From an uncultured Eubacteriales bacterium (GTDB lineage: Bacteria; Bacillota; Clostridia; Christensenellales; Borkfalkiaceae): a stretch of 19,363 nt of DNA. The stretch lies in NCBI GenBank assembly GCA_905207385.1, contig CAJLLH010000003.1, forward strand, positions 1 through 19,363, in the 5' to 3' direction. Under the pieces are notes generated by a model. It made no database searches. It had not been told where the DNA came from and saw nothing but the letters and a program-made list of their open reading frames with translations. A program made the translations under genes and the position numbers. Shown here one piece after another: positions 1 to 7,883 of the stretch. The number at the start of each line of letters is the position of its first letter. The stretch's first letter is position 1.

Positions 1-1
1 A

Positions 2-247
2 GCAGGTAATCTAACAGGTATTTGGAAAAAATACATAAATAAATGTAATAGCTTGCCAAGTAATAAAGAATTAGATGTAAATATAAATATAGATGATATC
101 AAACTAGATAATAATAAATATACCAAGTATAATGATATCAAACTAGATTTAGGTGGTATAGCTAAAGGCTATGTAACCGAACTAGTAGGCAACTATTTAG
201 AAGATAATAATATAAATAATTATATTATTACGTTAAATTACGCTTAA
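2..247 (+). pseudogene. ApbE-type FAD:protein FMN transferase, internal fragment
   Basis: The frame is open from the window edge (codons start at base 2) to a TAA at 245-247, about 81 codons. It carries the ApbE-family signature DLGGIAKGY (codons at about 149-175), preceded by a region resembling the family's LT-x-x-W and short LP segments and followed by an amphipathic stretch ending NNYII. In intact ApbE proteins this leads directly into a GGN-containing strand and roughly 100 further residues. Here it runs into unrelated residues and a stop, so the 3' part is missing; the 5' end lies outside the window. ApbE enzymes attach FMN to threonines of Na+-translocating and electron-transfer proteins. 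Base composition is about 23% G+C by my count over the first 240 bases, far below the neighbouring genes, so this is a transferred remnant or an assembly junction. Family identification is fairly sure; calling it a pseudogene assumes the sequence is correct. Confidence 0.6.
93..148 (+). repeat. 17-bp direct repeat with a 39-bp period inside the apbE fragment
   Basis: The 17-mer atgatatcaaactagat occurs at 93-109 and again at 132-148. The period is exactly 13 codons, so both copies encode an in-frame DIKLD. ApbE proteins often have similar short strands at these two places, so convergence in AT-rich DNA is possible as well as a small duplication. Confidence 0.6.
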
Positions 248-424
248 AATACTATGCGCTATACCAATTCAAAGACTGTATCGTGAAACGCGAACAAAAG
301 TTTACTATAATAATTTAAGCCGCAGTTTAAAAAACTTTGAAAAAACGAAACTTTAACTGTATTGCAAGTTTTATTACCTTACCGCCTTTCTTATTTAATA
401 AGCAGTAAAAAAGTTTATACTTCT
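248..424. other. Intergenic stretch between the apbE fragment and the thiI 3' end
   Basis: This 177-base stretch has intermediate, AT-rich composition. I see no coding region and no convincing terminator for the minus-strand thiI transcript. There is an AT-only palindrome just after thiI (cttatttaataag, about 389-401) and a loose cagtt/aactg pairing around 326-362, neither followed by a proper U-run. Confidence 0.5.
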
Positions 425-1579
425 TTAAAACTCAGTAACTTCAGCAGTAGCAAACGCTTCGTCCAAAAGCCCCTGCACGTCAAGCTTGGCTTCTTCAGCA
501 AGCACGTCCGCCATTTTGGGCTTTATTATGGGATAATCGGGCAAAAATACCGTACAGCAGTCCTCGTAAGGTCTTATCGAAACGTCGTAAGCGCCGATAT
601 CGCGACTGCGCTCTATAATTTCGTTTTTATCGAAACCGCACAAGGGGCGCAGAACCGGCATGCTTTCCACCACGCTGTTAGACGATGTCATACCCTCTAT
701 CGTCTGGCTTGCAACCTGACCTAAGCTTTCGCCGGTTATAATGCACTGGTCGCCGTCTTGTTTGGCAAGCCTTTCGGCAAGGCGCATCATAAAACGGCGC
801 AAAAGCGTTACCATATAAGCTCCGTTGCAGTTTTTATGAATTTCTTCCTGAATGTGCTTGACTGAAATTACCGTTACCTTAATTCCGCAGGTATACTCCG
901 AAAGAATTTTGGCAAGATCCAGAACTTTTTGCCTTGCCTGCATGTTGGTATACGGATAACTGTGGAAATGAAGGCAATCAATTTTCATGCCGCGCTTGGC
1001 AATCATATGCCCCGCCACGGGGCTGTCTATGCCGCCAGAAAGAAGCAAAAGTCCGCGCCCAGCCGTGCCCACGGGCATACCGTCGGCGCATTTTATGAAC
1101 TTATTGAATACAAGCGTACTTCCGTCTTCGCGCACATCGATATTTATTACAAAATCCGGGTTGTGCACGTCAACTTTAAGGTTTTTATTAGAGTCAAGCA
1201 ATCTGCCGCCGATTTCTGCGCTTATCTGCGGTGACGTCATATAAAATGTTTTATCCGCACGGTGCGTTTCAACTTTGAACGTGCCGCCGCAGTCGCTCAC
1301 TTCGCGCGCGGCGTAAAAAATATCGTTCATTACAGACGGAACTTTAAGCCCCACGCTGAGCGAATGCACGCCAAAAACTCTTGAAAGCTTTTTTACTATT
1401 TTTGTTTCGTCTTCAACATCGAAATTTTCTACAAGGTATCTGCCGCTGCGCCTTCTTATTTCGTGGCGGATTCCCTTAAGCGACTTTTCCATATTTGCGG
1501 CAAAAACACGCTCGAAATAGCCTCGGTTTTTACCTTTTAAATGTATTTCCGCATAGCGGATTATAACTACTTTTTCCAT
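425..1579 (-). CDS. thiI: tRNA uridine-8 4-thiouridylase ThiI (no rhodanese domain)
   Basis: ThiI adenylates uridine 8 of tRNA and accepts persulfide sulfur to make 4-thiouridine; in some bacteria it also supplies sulfur for the thiamine thiazole. The 384-residue protein has the N-terminal ferredoxin-like segment (about 1-60), a THUMP domain (about 60-165) and a PP-loop ATPase with SGGIDSP at 181-187. Near the C-terminus there is a DCC motif in the typical position before the FLP stretch. It ends without the rhodanese domain of the E. coli protein, as in Bacillus ThiI (about 400 residues), which works with a dedicated cysteine desulfurase. The desulfurase gene lies immediately upstream with a 4 nt gap. 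No clear Shine-Dalgarno precedes the ATG, so translation is probably coupled. It is the last gene of the long minus-strand operon. Confidence 0.93.
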   Translation of the reverse strand: MEKVVIIRYAEIHLKGKNRGYFERVFAANMEKSLKGIRHEIRRRSGRYLVENFDVEDETKIVKKLSRVFGVHSLSVGLKVPSVMNDIFYAAREVSDCGGTFKVETHRADKTFYMTSPQISAEIGGRLLDSNKNLKVDVHNPDFVINIDVREDGSTLVFNKFIKCADGMPVGTAGRGLLLLSGGIDSPVAGHMIAKRGMKIDCLHFHSYPYTNMQARQKVLDLAKILSEYTCGIKVTVISVKHIQEEIHKNCNGAYMVTLLRRFMMRLAERLAKQDGDQCIITGESLGQVASQTIEGMTSSNSVVESMPVLRPLCGFDKNEIIERSRDIGAYDVSIRPYEDCCTVFLPDYPIIKPKMADVLAEEAKLDVQGLLDEAFATAEVTEF

Positions 1580-1583
1580 AATT

Positions 1584-2711
1584 TTATTTCATCATTTCGC
1601 TGTCAGCGCGCACAACTTTATTAAGAATTTGCGCCGCTTTTTCAGCTTCTTCAACCGTTGTATGCGCGCAGAAACTAAGCCTTAAAACACCGTCTATAAG
1701 GTCGTTGCCTACGCCGCACGCCTGCATCACGCGCGAATACCTTTTTGCGGCATTGGACGAACAAGCCGAGCCCGTGCCGATTATAAGCCCTTCATCGTCG
1801 CACATATGCAGAATTGTTTCGCCGCGAACACCCTTGGCGGCAACCGTAAGAATGTAAGGCGAACCGTCCTGCGGGGAAATCAGCGTAAAAAGGTCTTTAT
1901 CCAAAAGTTCCCAAAGGCGCGATTTGACATTTTTAATGTTTTCGCATATATTTTTTAAATTGCCGTAAACTTTTTGGGATGCAAGTTCAAGCATTTTTAT
2001 TCCGAAAACATTTTCGGTGCCGCTTCTTAAACCGCTCTCCTGTCCGCCGCCCCAGATATAAGGGTTTATAACAAGCTTTTTCTTTTTGATGAGCGCGCCC
2101 GTGCCCTTAAGCGCACCTATTTTATGCGCGCTCAGCGAATACATATCCACCGCGGAACTTAATCTGAACGGAATTTTGCCGAAAGCCTGAACGCCGTCAG
2201 AATGAAAAAGCGTGCGCGGATTTTTAGCCTTTACGCGCTCGACTATATTATTTATGTCGTTAATCGCGCCCGTTTCGTTATTCACGTGAATGACGGAAAC
2301 AAGCGAAGTTTTATCGTCCACAAGCTTTAAAAGCTCTTCGACGTTGACCCTGCCGTCCGCTTCAAGCGGAGCAAAACGCGCTTCTATACCCCTTCTGCCT
2401 GCTTCCTGCGCACTGGCAAAAACCGCCGCGTGCTCGCCGTAAGTGGTAACAATATTACCCCTTCTGCCCGCACAGAAAATTGCCTGATTATCCGCCTCAG
2501 TACCGCACGAGGTTACAATAAGCGAATACTCTTCGGGGTCGGCTATGTGAGAAAGAATATTTTCGCGCGCGGCCGCAAGCTCAAGGTGCAAATTATATCC
2601 TTCCGCATATAATGCGGAAGGATTATAAAATTTATCTGTAAGGTATTTTGCGGCGATCTGCAAACACTCCTCATCGGGTCTGGTTGTCGCCGCATTGTCT
2701 AAATATATCAT
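1584..2711 (-). CDS. Cysteine desulfurase (NifS/IscS-like, ThiI partner)
   Basis: This is a PLP-dependent class V aminotransferase-fold enzyme that removes sulfur from cysteine as a protein persulfide. Of 375 residues, the start LDNAATT is the family signature; the PLP lysine is Lys197 in SAHK, the cofactor-stacking histidine is His94 in GEHAAV, and the catalytic loop TGSACSS places Cys317 as the persulfide carrier. Its ATG shares one base with the carB-dapF stop (TAATG), and thiI follows 4 nt downstream. By analogy with Bacillus NifZ-ThiI it most likely serves tRNA thiolation rather than general Fe-S assembly; no iscU-like scaffold gene is nearby. The family is certain; the exact subtype is inferred from context. 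Confidence 0.9.
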   Translation of the reverse strand: MIYLDNAATTRPDEECLQIAAKYLTDKFYNPSALYAEGYNLHLELAAARENILSHIADPEEYSLIVTSCGTEADNQAIFCAGRRGNIVTTYGEHAAVFASAQEAGRRGIEARFAPLEADGRVNVEELLKLVDDKTSLVSVIHVNNETGAINDINNIVERVKAKNPRTLFHSDGVQAFGKIPFRLSSAVDMYSLSAHKIGALKGTGALIKKKKLVINPYIWGGGQESGLRSGTENVFGIKMLELASQKVYGNLKNICENIKNVKSRLWELLDKDLFTLISPQDGSPYILTVAAKGVRGETILHMCDDEGLIIGTGSACSSNAAKRYSRVMQACGVGNDLIDGVLRLSFCAHTTVEEAEKAAQILNKVVRADSEMMK

Positions 2712-5700
2712 TATATCTCTATAACGCCCTCATAGGACTGTTTTACGCTGCCGTCGAGAATGAAATCACCGTTTTCAAGGCATTTTACAAACAGGTCGCC
2801 ACCGCGCAACTTAACGGTTATTACCTTATCTTTTGCGCAGCTGCCCATTTTTATTGCAGCCGCAACTACCGCTACAGCCGCCGTACCGCAAGCCATTGTT
2901 TCGCCGTTTACCTTGTCCCATACGCGCAGTTTAAGCGTAAGGTCGTTGACTATTCTGGCACATTCGATGTAAGCAACTCCGGGGAACATTCCCGAAGCGA
3001 TAACAGCCTGACCGAGAGCTTCCATATCAACGTCGTCAACCTTGTCGCAGAAGATTATGCAATGCGAATTGCCTACGTTGACCGCCGTAGTAACATAATC
3101 TTTTCCGCCGAAGTTAAGAACTTTGCCAACAACTTCGCTTTCGAAATTTACGGGAACTTCTGCGGGTGCGAACGTAGCTTTGCCAAGATTTACCGAAACC
3201 GAGCTTGCCACGCCGTTGAAGGAAACCACTTCAAGCATTTTAACGCTTCCGCAAGTTTCTATGGATATTTTATCGGAATTTACTATCCGCTTATCGAACA
3301 CGTATTTCGCAACGCACCTTAAAGGGTTAGCGGCAAGTCCGCCGAAGCTTCCGTCGCGGTTGAATACGCGCATTTTGCAGTCTGCCACGTCAGATTTTTC
3401 AATCATTACGATGCCGTCGCTGCCTATTCCGTAATGCCTGTCGGAGAAGTTTATGGCAAGCGATTCGGGGCAGGTTATCTTGTTATCGAAATTATTGAAG
3501 AATATATAGTCGTTGCCGCAACTGTGCATCTTGCAGAAGTTGAGCTTAAGCTTCTGCCTGCGCAGGTGGTTGATATCGACAAGTTCGGTATTGAACTGGG
3601 TATATCTGCCCGCTATGCAGTCGGCAAGGGCGTTTGTGGTATCAAGCGAGGTAAGAACGGTTATGCCGAGAAGTATTGCATGGTGATGGAGCGAAATATA
3701 GTTTGTAATCGACTCCATATCTGTCTTGCCGGTATAAACAACGTAGTCTATCTTGCCTGCGTCCATGAGCTTCAAGATATCGTCGTTAGTAGAAAGGCGC
3801 GCAACTTCGGTGCACTCTATGCCGAGGCTTCTTATAACTTCGGCAGTACCCTTGGTTGCATAGAAAGTAAGCCCTAAGTCTGCAAACTTCTTTACGATAT
3901 TTACAATCTCGTACTTATCCTGGTCGTTTACGGTGAAGTAAATGCCCGAAGGATGCTGCTTTGTGGGATGCTTCATATTGAAGCCTGCGGAAACGAGTCC
4001 CTTGAAAAGAGCCTCTTCTATGGTCTTGCCTATGCCGAGAACTTCGCCCGTGGACTTCATTTCGGGTCCGAGCTGAGAGTTTACATCGTTGAGCTTTTCA
4101 AACGAGAACACGGGAACTTTTACCGCTACGTACGGCGAATTGGGATAGAGTCCCGTGCCGTAGCCGAGCCTCTTGAGCTTAGCGCCTACAAGAATCTTCG
4201 TGGCAAGCTCAACCATAGGCACGCCCGTAACCTTGGAAATATAAGGTATTGTACGCGATGCTCTGGGGTTAACTTCTATTACGTAAAGTTCGTTCTGATA
4301 AATAAGATACTGTATGTTTATAAGACCCTTGGTCTTGAGCGAAAGCGCAAGCTCAACAGATACGTCGACTACCTTTTTGAGCATTGCGTCGCTGAGATTG
4401 TAGGGCGGGTAAACGGCAATCGAGTCGCCGCTGTGAACGCCCGCGCGCTCTATATGCTGCATTATGCCGGGTATGAGAACGTCAACGCCGTCGGATATGG
4501 CGTCAACTTCAAGTTCGGTACCCATAAGGTATTTATCGCACAGAACGGGGTTTTCAATCTTCTGGGCAAGGATTACATCCATATACCTTTCGATATCGTT
4601 CTGCGTGAAGGCTATAGTCATATTCTGACCGCCGATTACGTATGAAGGACGCAGAAGCACGGGGTAACCGAGTTTTTCCGCAGCGGCAATAGCTTCCTCC
4701 TTGGTCATTACGGTAAGTCCCTTGGGACGGGCTATGGAGAACTGCTCAAGGAGTTCATCGAACCTCTCCCTGTCTTCCGCGAGGTCTACGCTGTCCGCAG
4801 GAGTGCCGAGAATGCGCACGCCCTTTTTGTCGAGGTAGCTGCACAGTTTAATAGCCGTCTGTCCGCCGAACGTTATAACAACGCCGTAAGGCTTTTCAAC
4901 GTCGATTACGCTCTGCACGTCTTCGGGAGTGAGCGATTCAAAGTAAAGCCTGTCAGCCGTGTCGAAGTCGGTGGATACGGTTTCGGGGTTATTGTTTATT
5001 ATTATAACTTCGTAGCCGAGCTCTTTAAGAGTCCATACGCAGTGTACGGAAGAATAGTCGAACTCTATGCCCTGACCTATACGTATGGGACCTGAGCCGA
5101 TAACTATTATTCTGCGCTTTTTGCTGCGCTTTACGAAGGGTTTTGCTTCATCGTGGTCGGCTTCGTCGTACGTCGAGTAGAAGTAAGGCGTCTGTGCCGC
5201 AAATTCCGCGCCGCAGGTATCAACCATCTTGAACACGGCGTCCCTGTGCATGGGAAGCTTGTTGCCCGATATTTTTTCAAGTTCCTTGTCGGGATAGCCC
5301 ATCTTCTTGCCGCGCATATACTGGGCGCGCGTCAGAGGATTGCCCTTAATTTCTTCCTCGAAGTCGGAAAGATTTTTCAGCTTTTCAAGGAACCATTTAT
5401 CTATCTTGGTAATGTTGTGTATTTCGTCTATGGTAATTCCGCGCTTTATTGCGCTGAACACGACGAAAAGCCTTTCGTCTGTAAGTTCGTGCAGCTTGGA
5501 ATGAATTTCCTCGTCGGAAAGCTCCATCATCTTGGGCATGTTAAGCGTGCCGAGCGAAATTTCTGCGCCGCGAACGGCTTTCATGATAGCCATTTCGAAG
5601 TTGGTGCCGATTGCCATAACTTCGCCGGTAGCTTTCATTCTGGTGCCGAGGGTGCGCTTTGCATAGAGGAATTTATCGAACGGCCACTTGGGCAGTTTTA

Positions 5701-6766
5701 CGACCACGTAGTCGAGCGTGGGCTCGAAGCAGGCATAAGTTTTGCCGGTAACGTCGTTCTTTATTTCGTCGAGCGTATAGCCGAGCGCAATTTTAGTTGC
5801 AACTTTAGCTATGGGGTAGCCCGTAGCTTTTGAAGCGAGCGCCGAAGAGCGCGAAACTCTGGGGTTAACTTCTATTACCGAATACTCAAAGGAATCGGGA
5901 TTGAGCGCGAACTGGCAGTTGCAGCCGCCCTCTATGCCGAGCTCGGTTATGATGTCGAGCGACGCCGTGCGCAGCATCTGGTACTCTTTGTCGGAAAGAG
6001 TAACGGCGGGCGCGATTACTATGGAGTCGCCCGTGTGAATGCCTACAGGGTCGAAGTTCTCCATCGAGCAGACGGTGAGCACGTTGCCCGCACCGTCGCG
6101 CAGAACTTCGAACTCTATTTCCTTCCAGCCGCCGATGTATCTTTCGATAAGCACCTGCGTTATGGGCGAAAGCATAAGTCCGTTATGCGCTATTATTTTA
6201 AGCTCTTCCTCGTTATGCGCAACGCCGCCGCCTGCGCCGCCGAGCGTGTAAGCGGGACGGACTATTACGGGATAGCCGCCGATTTTTTGTGCAACTTCAA
6301 GGCACTCTTCAACGGTGTAAGCTATGTCGGAGGGAACTACGGGCTGGTTTATCTTCTGCATCGTCTCTTTGAAGAGTTCCCTGTCCTCCGCCCTGTCTAT
6401 CGCGCTTAAGTTAACGCCGATAAGCTTTACACCCCACTTGTCGAGGAAGCCCTCTTTTGCAAGCTGGCAGCCGAGCGTAAGACCTGTCTGTCCGCCGAGG
6501 GAAGCAAGAAGGCTGTCGGGCCTTTCCTTTATGATTATTCTTTTTAATGTATCTATGGTAAGCGGCTCGAGATAGATTTCGTCTGCGAGCGCCTTATCTG
6601 TCATTATGGTAGCGGGGTTTGAGTTGCAGAGCACGACGTCGAGACCTGCGTCCTTAAGAACGCGGCACGCCTGCGCGCCTGCATAGTCGAATTCTGCCGC
6701 CTGGCCTATTACTATGGGACCCGAACCTATTACGAGTACTTTTTTGATATCCTCTCTCTTAGGCAT
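2711..6766 (-). CDS. carB: Carbamoyl-phosphate synthase large chain fused to a DapF-like domain
   Basis: Residues 1 to about 1070 form a full-length CarB (E. coli CarB is 1073 residues): two ATP-grasp halves, each opening with an IGSGP motif (VIGSGPIVIGQ and VIGSGPIRIGQ), the oligomerisation region between them, and a C-terminal MGS-like regulatory domain ending around the LTSLDTTNAL segment. It makes carbamoyl phosphate from bicarbonate, ATP and the ammonia supplied by CarA. After a short linker the frame continues without a stop into about 279 residues of the diaminopimelate epimerase fold, starting near LNFCKMHSCGNDY (Met1080) and including GIGSDG, a GNSHC strand and GETMACGT with Cys1293. 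The first catalytic cysteine is missing: the usual MCGN is LAAN, with Ala1145 in the Cys position. The ERG element before GET is also altered (DKV). The CarB part should be active; the DapF part is probably not an epimerase. A strong ribosome site (AAGGAGGG, 8 nt before ATG) lies in the carA 3' end, with an 8 nt overlap. Confidence 0.93.
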   Translation of the reverse strand: MPKREDIKKVLVIGSGPIVIGQAAEFDYAGAQACRVLKDAGLDVVLCNSNPATIMTDKALADEIYLEPLTIDTLKRIIIKERPDSLLASLGGQTGLTLGCQLAKEGFLDKWGVKLIGVNLSAIDRAEDRELFKETMQKINQPVVPSDIAYTVEECLEVAQKIGGYPVIVRPAYTLGGAGGGVAHNEEELKIIAHNGLMLSPITQVLIERYIGGWKEIEFEVLRDGAGNVLTVCSMENFDPVGIHTGDSIVIAPAVTLSDKEYQMLRTASLDIITELGIEGGCNCQFALNPDSFEYSVIEVNPRVSRSSALASKATGYPIAKVATKIALGYTLDEIKNDVTGKTYACFEPTLDYVVVKLPKWPFDKFLYAKRTLGTRMKATGEVMAIGTNFEMAIMKAVRGAEISLGTLNMPKMMELSDEEIHSKLHELTDERLFVVFSAIKRGITIDEIHNITKIDKWFLEKLKNLSDFEEEIKGNPLTRAQYMRGKKMGYPDKELEKISGNKLPMHRDAVFKMVDTCGAEFAAQTPYFYSTYDEADHDEAKPFVKRSKKRRIIVIGSGPIRIGQGIEFDYSSVHCVWTLKELGYEVIIINNNPETVSTDFDTADRLYFESLTPEDVQSVIDVEKPYGVVITFGGQTAIKLCSYLDKKGVRILGTPADSVDLAEDRERFDELLEQFSIARPKGLTVMTKEEAIAAAEKLGYPVLLRPSYVIGGQNMTIAFTQNDIERYMDVILAQKIENPVLCDKYLMGTELEVDAISDGVDVLIPGIMQHIERAGVHSGDSIAVYPPYNLSDAMLKKVVDVSVELALSLKTKGLINIQYLIYQNELYVIEVNPRASRTIPYISKVTGVPMVELATKILVGAKLKRLGYGTGLYPNSPYVAVKVPVFSFEKLNDVNSQLGPEMKSTGEVLGIGKTIEEALFKGLVSAGFNMKHPTKQHPSGIYFTVNDQDKYEIVNIVKKFADLGLTFYATKGTAEVIRSLGIECTEVARLSTNDDILKLMDAGKIDYVVYTGKTDMESITNYISLHHHAILLGITVLTSLDTTNALADCIAGRYTQFNTELVDINHLRRQKLKLNFCKMHSCGNDYIFFNNFDNKITCPESLAINFSDRHYGIGSDGIVMIEKSDVADCKMRVFNRDGSFGGLAANPLRCVAKYVFDKRIVNSDKISIETCGSVKMLEVVSFNGVASSVSVNLGKATFAPAEVPVNFESEVVGKVLNFGGKDYVTTAVNVGNSHCIIFCDKVDDVDMEALGQAVIASGMFPGVAYIECARIVNDLTLKLRVWDKVNGETMACGTAAVAVVAAAIKMGSCAKDKVITVKLRGGDLFVKCLENGDFILDGSVKQSYEGVIEI

Positions 6767-7832
6767 GGTACTTGCCCTCCTTTATGTTGAGTATGAATTT
6801 ATCGAAGAGGAACGAAGCGTCCATAGGGCCGCCGCAGGCTTCGGGGTGGAACTGAACGGTGTATGCGTTGAGCTCGGGATATTCAAAGCCTTCGCACGTG
6901 CCGTCGTTCGCGTTGATGAAGCTGAGTTTGCCGCCCTCCACGCTTGAAGAGATAACTTCATAGCCGTGGTTCTGGCTGGAGATGTAAACCCTGCCCGTAT
7001 CAAGGTTTTTGACGGGCTGGTTTGAACCTCTGTGGCCGTACTTCATCTTTTTGGTTTTTCCGCCCATTGCGAGCGCGAAAAGCTGATGTCCGAGGCAGAT
7101 GCCGAATACGGGGAGCTTGCCCGCAAGCTTGCGGATATTGGAAATTACTTCAACATTTTCGGAAGGGTCGCCGGGGCCGTTTGTAAGCATAAGTCCCTGC
7201 GGCTCGAGCGCGAGAATCTGTTCCGCAGTATACCACGAAGGCACTTTCATGCAATAGCAGCCGCGCTTGGCAAGTTCGCGCATTATGTTGCGCTTAGCGC
7301 CGAAATCCCAGACAGCCACTTTAATGCCGTCAGGGTCGCCGAGGTATTCCACTTCTGAGCACGTAACAGATTTTACCGCGTCTTTTATTGTATATGCGGC
7401 AACTTCTGAAAGGTCCTTCAAAGGCTTTTTTGTTATGGCTGCGTTCATAACGCCCGCTTCCCTTACTATTTTGGTAAGCTCGCGGGTATCGATGCCGTAA
7501 ATGCCGGGGATATCGTGCTTTTTAAGGTATTCGTCTATAGTGCCGCCGCACCTGAAGTTTGAAGGCTCGTCGCACTTTTCCCTTACTATATAGGCGGTAA
7601 CCCAAGGCTTTTTGCTTTCGGTATCAGCTTCAATCATGCCGTAGTTGCCTATAAGCGGGAAAGTCTGCGTTACTATCTGACCGTAATAGCTGGGGTCGGT
7701 AAGCGTTTCGATATAGCCCGTCATGCCCGTCGTGAACACGAGTTCGCCTACGACTTCCTTTTCGGCGCCGAAGGAATAACCCGTGAACTGCCTGCCGTTT
7801 GCAAGCGTCAAATAAACTCTGCTGTTTTTCAT
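6759..7832 (-). CDS. carA: Carbamoyl-phosphate synthase small (glutaminase) chain
   Basis: CarA hydrolyses glutamine and channels ammonia to CarB. The 357-residue protein has the CarA-specific N-terminal domain (about 1-150, containing TGMTGY) and a class I glutamine amidotransferase domain (about 170-350). The triad is Cys246 in GICLGHQ, His329 in VQFHPEA and Glu331; NGPGDP at 218-223 forms the oxyanion region. A Shine-Dalgarno AAGGAAG lies about 6 nt before the ATG. It starts 51 nt after argF and overlaps carB by 8 nt. Its place inside the arginine cluster suggests that it is controlled with arginine genes, although carbamoyl phosphate also feeds pyrimidines; no pyrimidine genes are in the window. 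Confidence 0.96.
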   Translation of the reverse strand: MKNSRVYLTLANGRQFTGYSFGAEKEVVGELVFTTGMTGYIETLTDPSYYGQIVTQTFPLIGNYGMIEADTESKKPWVTAYIVREKCDEPSNFRCGGTIDEYLKKHDIPGIYGIDTRELTKIVREAGVMNAAITKKPLKDLSEVAAYTIKDAVKSVTCSEVEYLGDPDGIKVAVWDFGAKRNIMRELAKRGCYCMKVPSWYTAEQILALEPQGLMLTNGPGDPSENVEVISNIRKLAGKLPVFGICLGHQLFALAMGGKTKKMKYGHRGSNQPVKNLDTGRVYISSQNHGYEVISSSVEGGKLSFINANDGTCEGFEYPELNAYTVQFHPEACGGPMDASFLFDKFILNIKEGKYHA

Positions 7833-7852
7833 CTATACTTCCTTTTTAAGGT

Positions 7853-7874
7853 TATGTAATTCGTATGTAATTCG
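7853..7874. repeat. Tandem 11-bp duplication between argF and carA
   Basis: The unit tatgtaattcg occurs twice back to back in the 51-nt argF-carA gap. Two units are too few for a functional array; it most likely reflects a slippage duplication that spaces argF from the carA ribosome site. Confidence 0.7.
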
Positions 7875-7883
7875 AGGCGCGGC

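Noticed and set aside
326..401. Terminator for the long arginine operon downstream of thiI
   Set aside because: The possible stems are AT-only or interrupted and lack a following U-run on the minus strand.
2648..3322. Long plus-strand frame opposite carB-dapF (224 codons)
   Set aside because: It is antisense to a clearly conserved coding region, has no recognisable domain, and similar mirror frames occur opposite most genes here (for example 3953-4645, 5153-5833, 7920-8777, 11584-12351, 13898-14752).
3314..3337. Local frameshift as the cause of the missing DapF cysteine
   Set aside because: The codons on both sides (FNRDGS before, PLRCVAKY after) stay in the family alignment without a gap, so the change is substitution, not a shifted frame.
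7853..7874. Start of a repeat array or CRISPR
   Set aside because: There are only two adjoining 11-bp units with no spacers.
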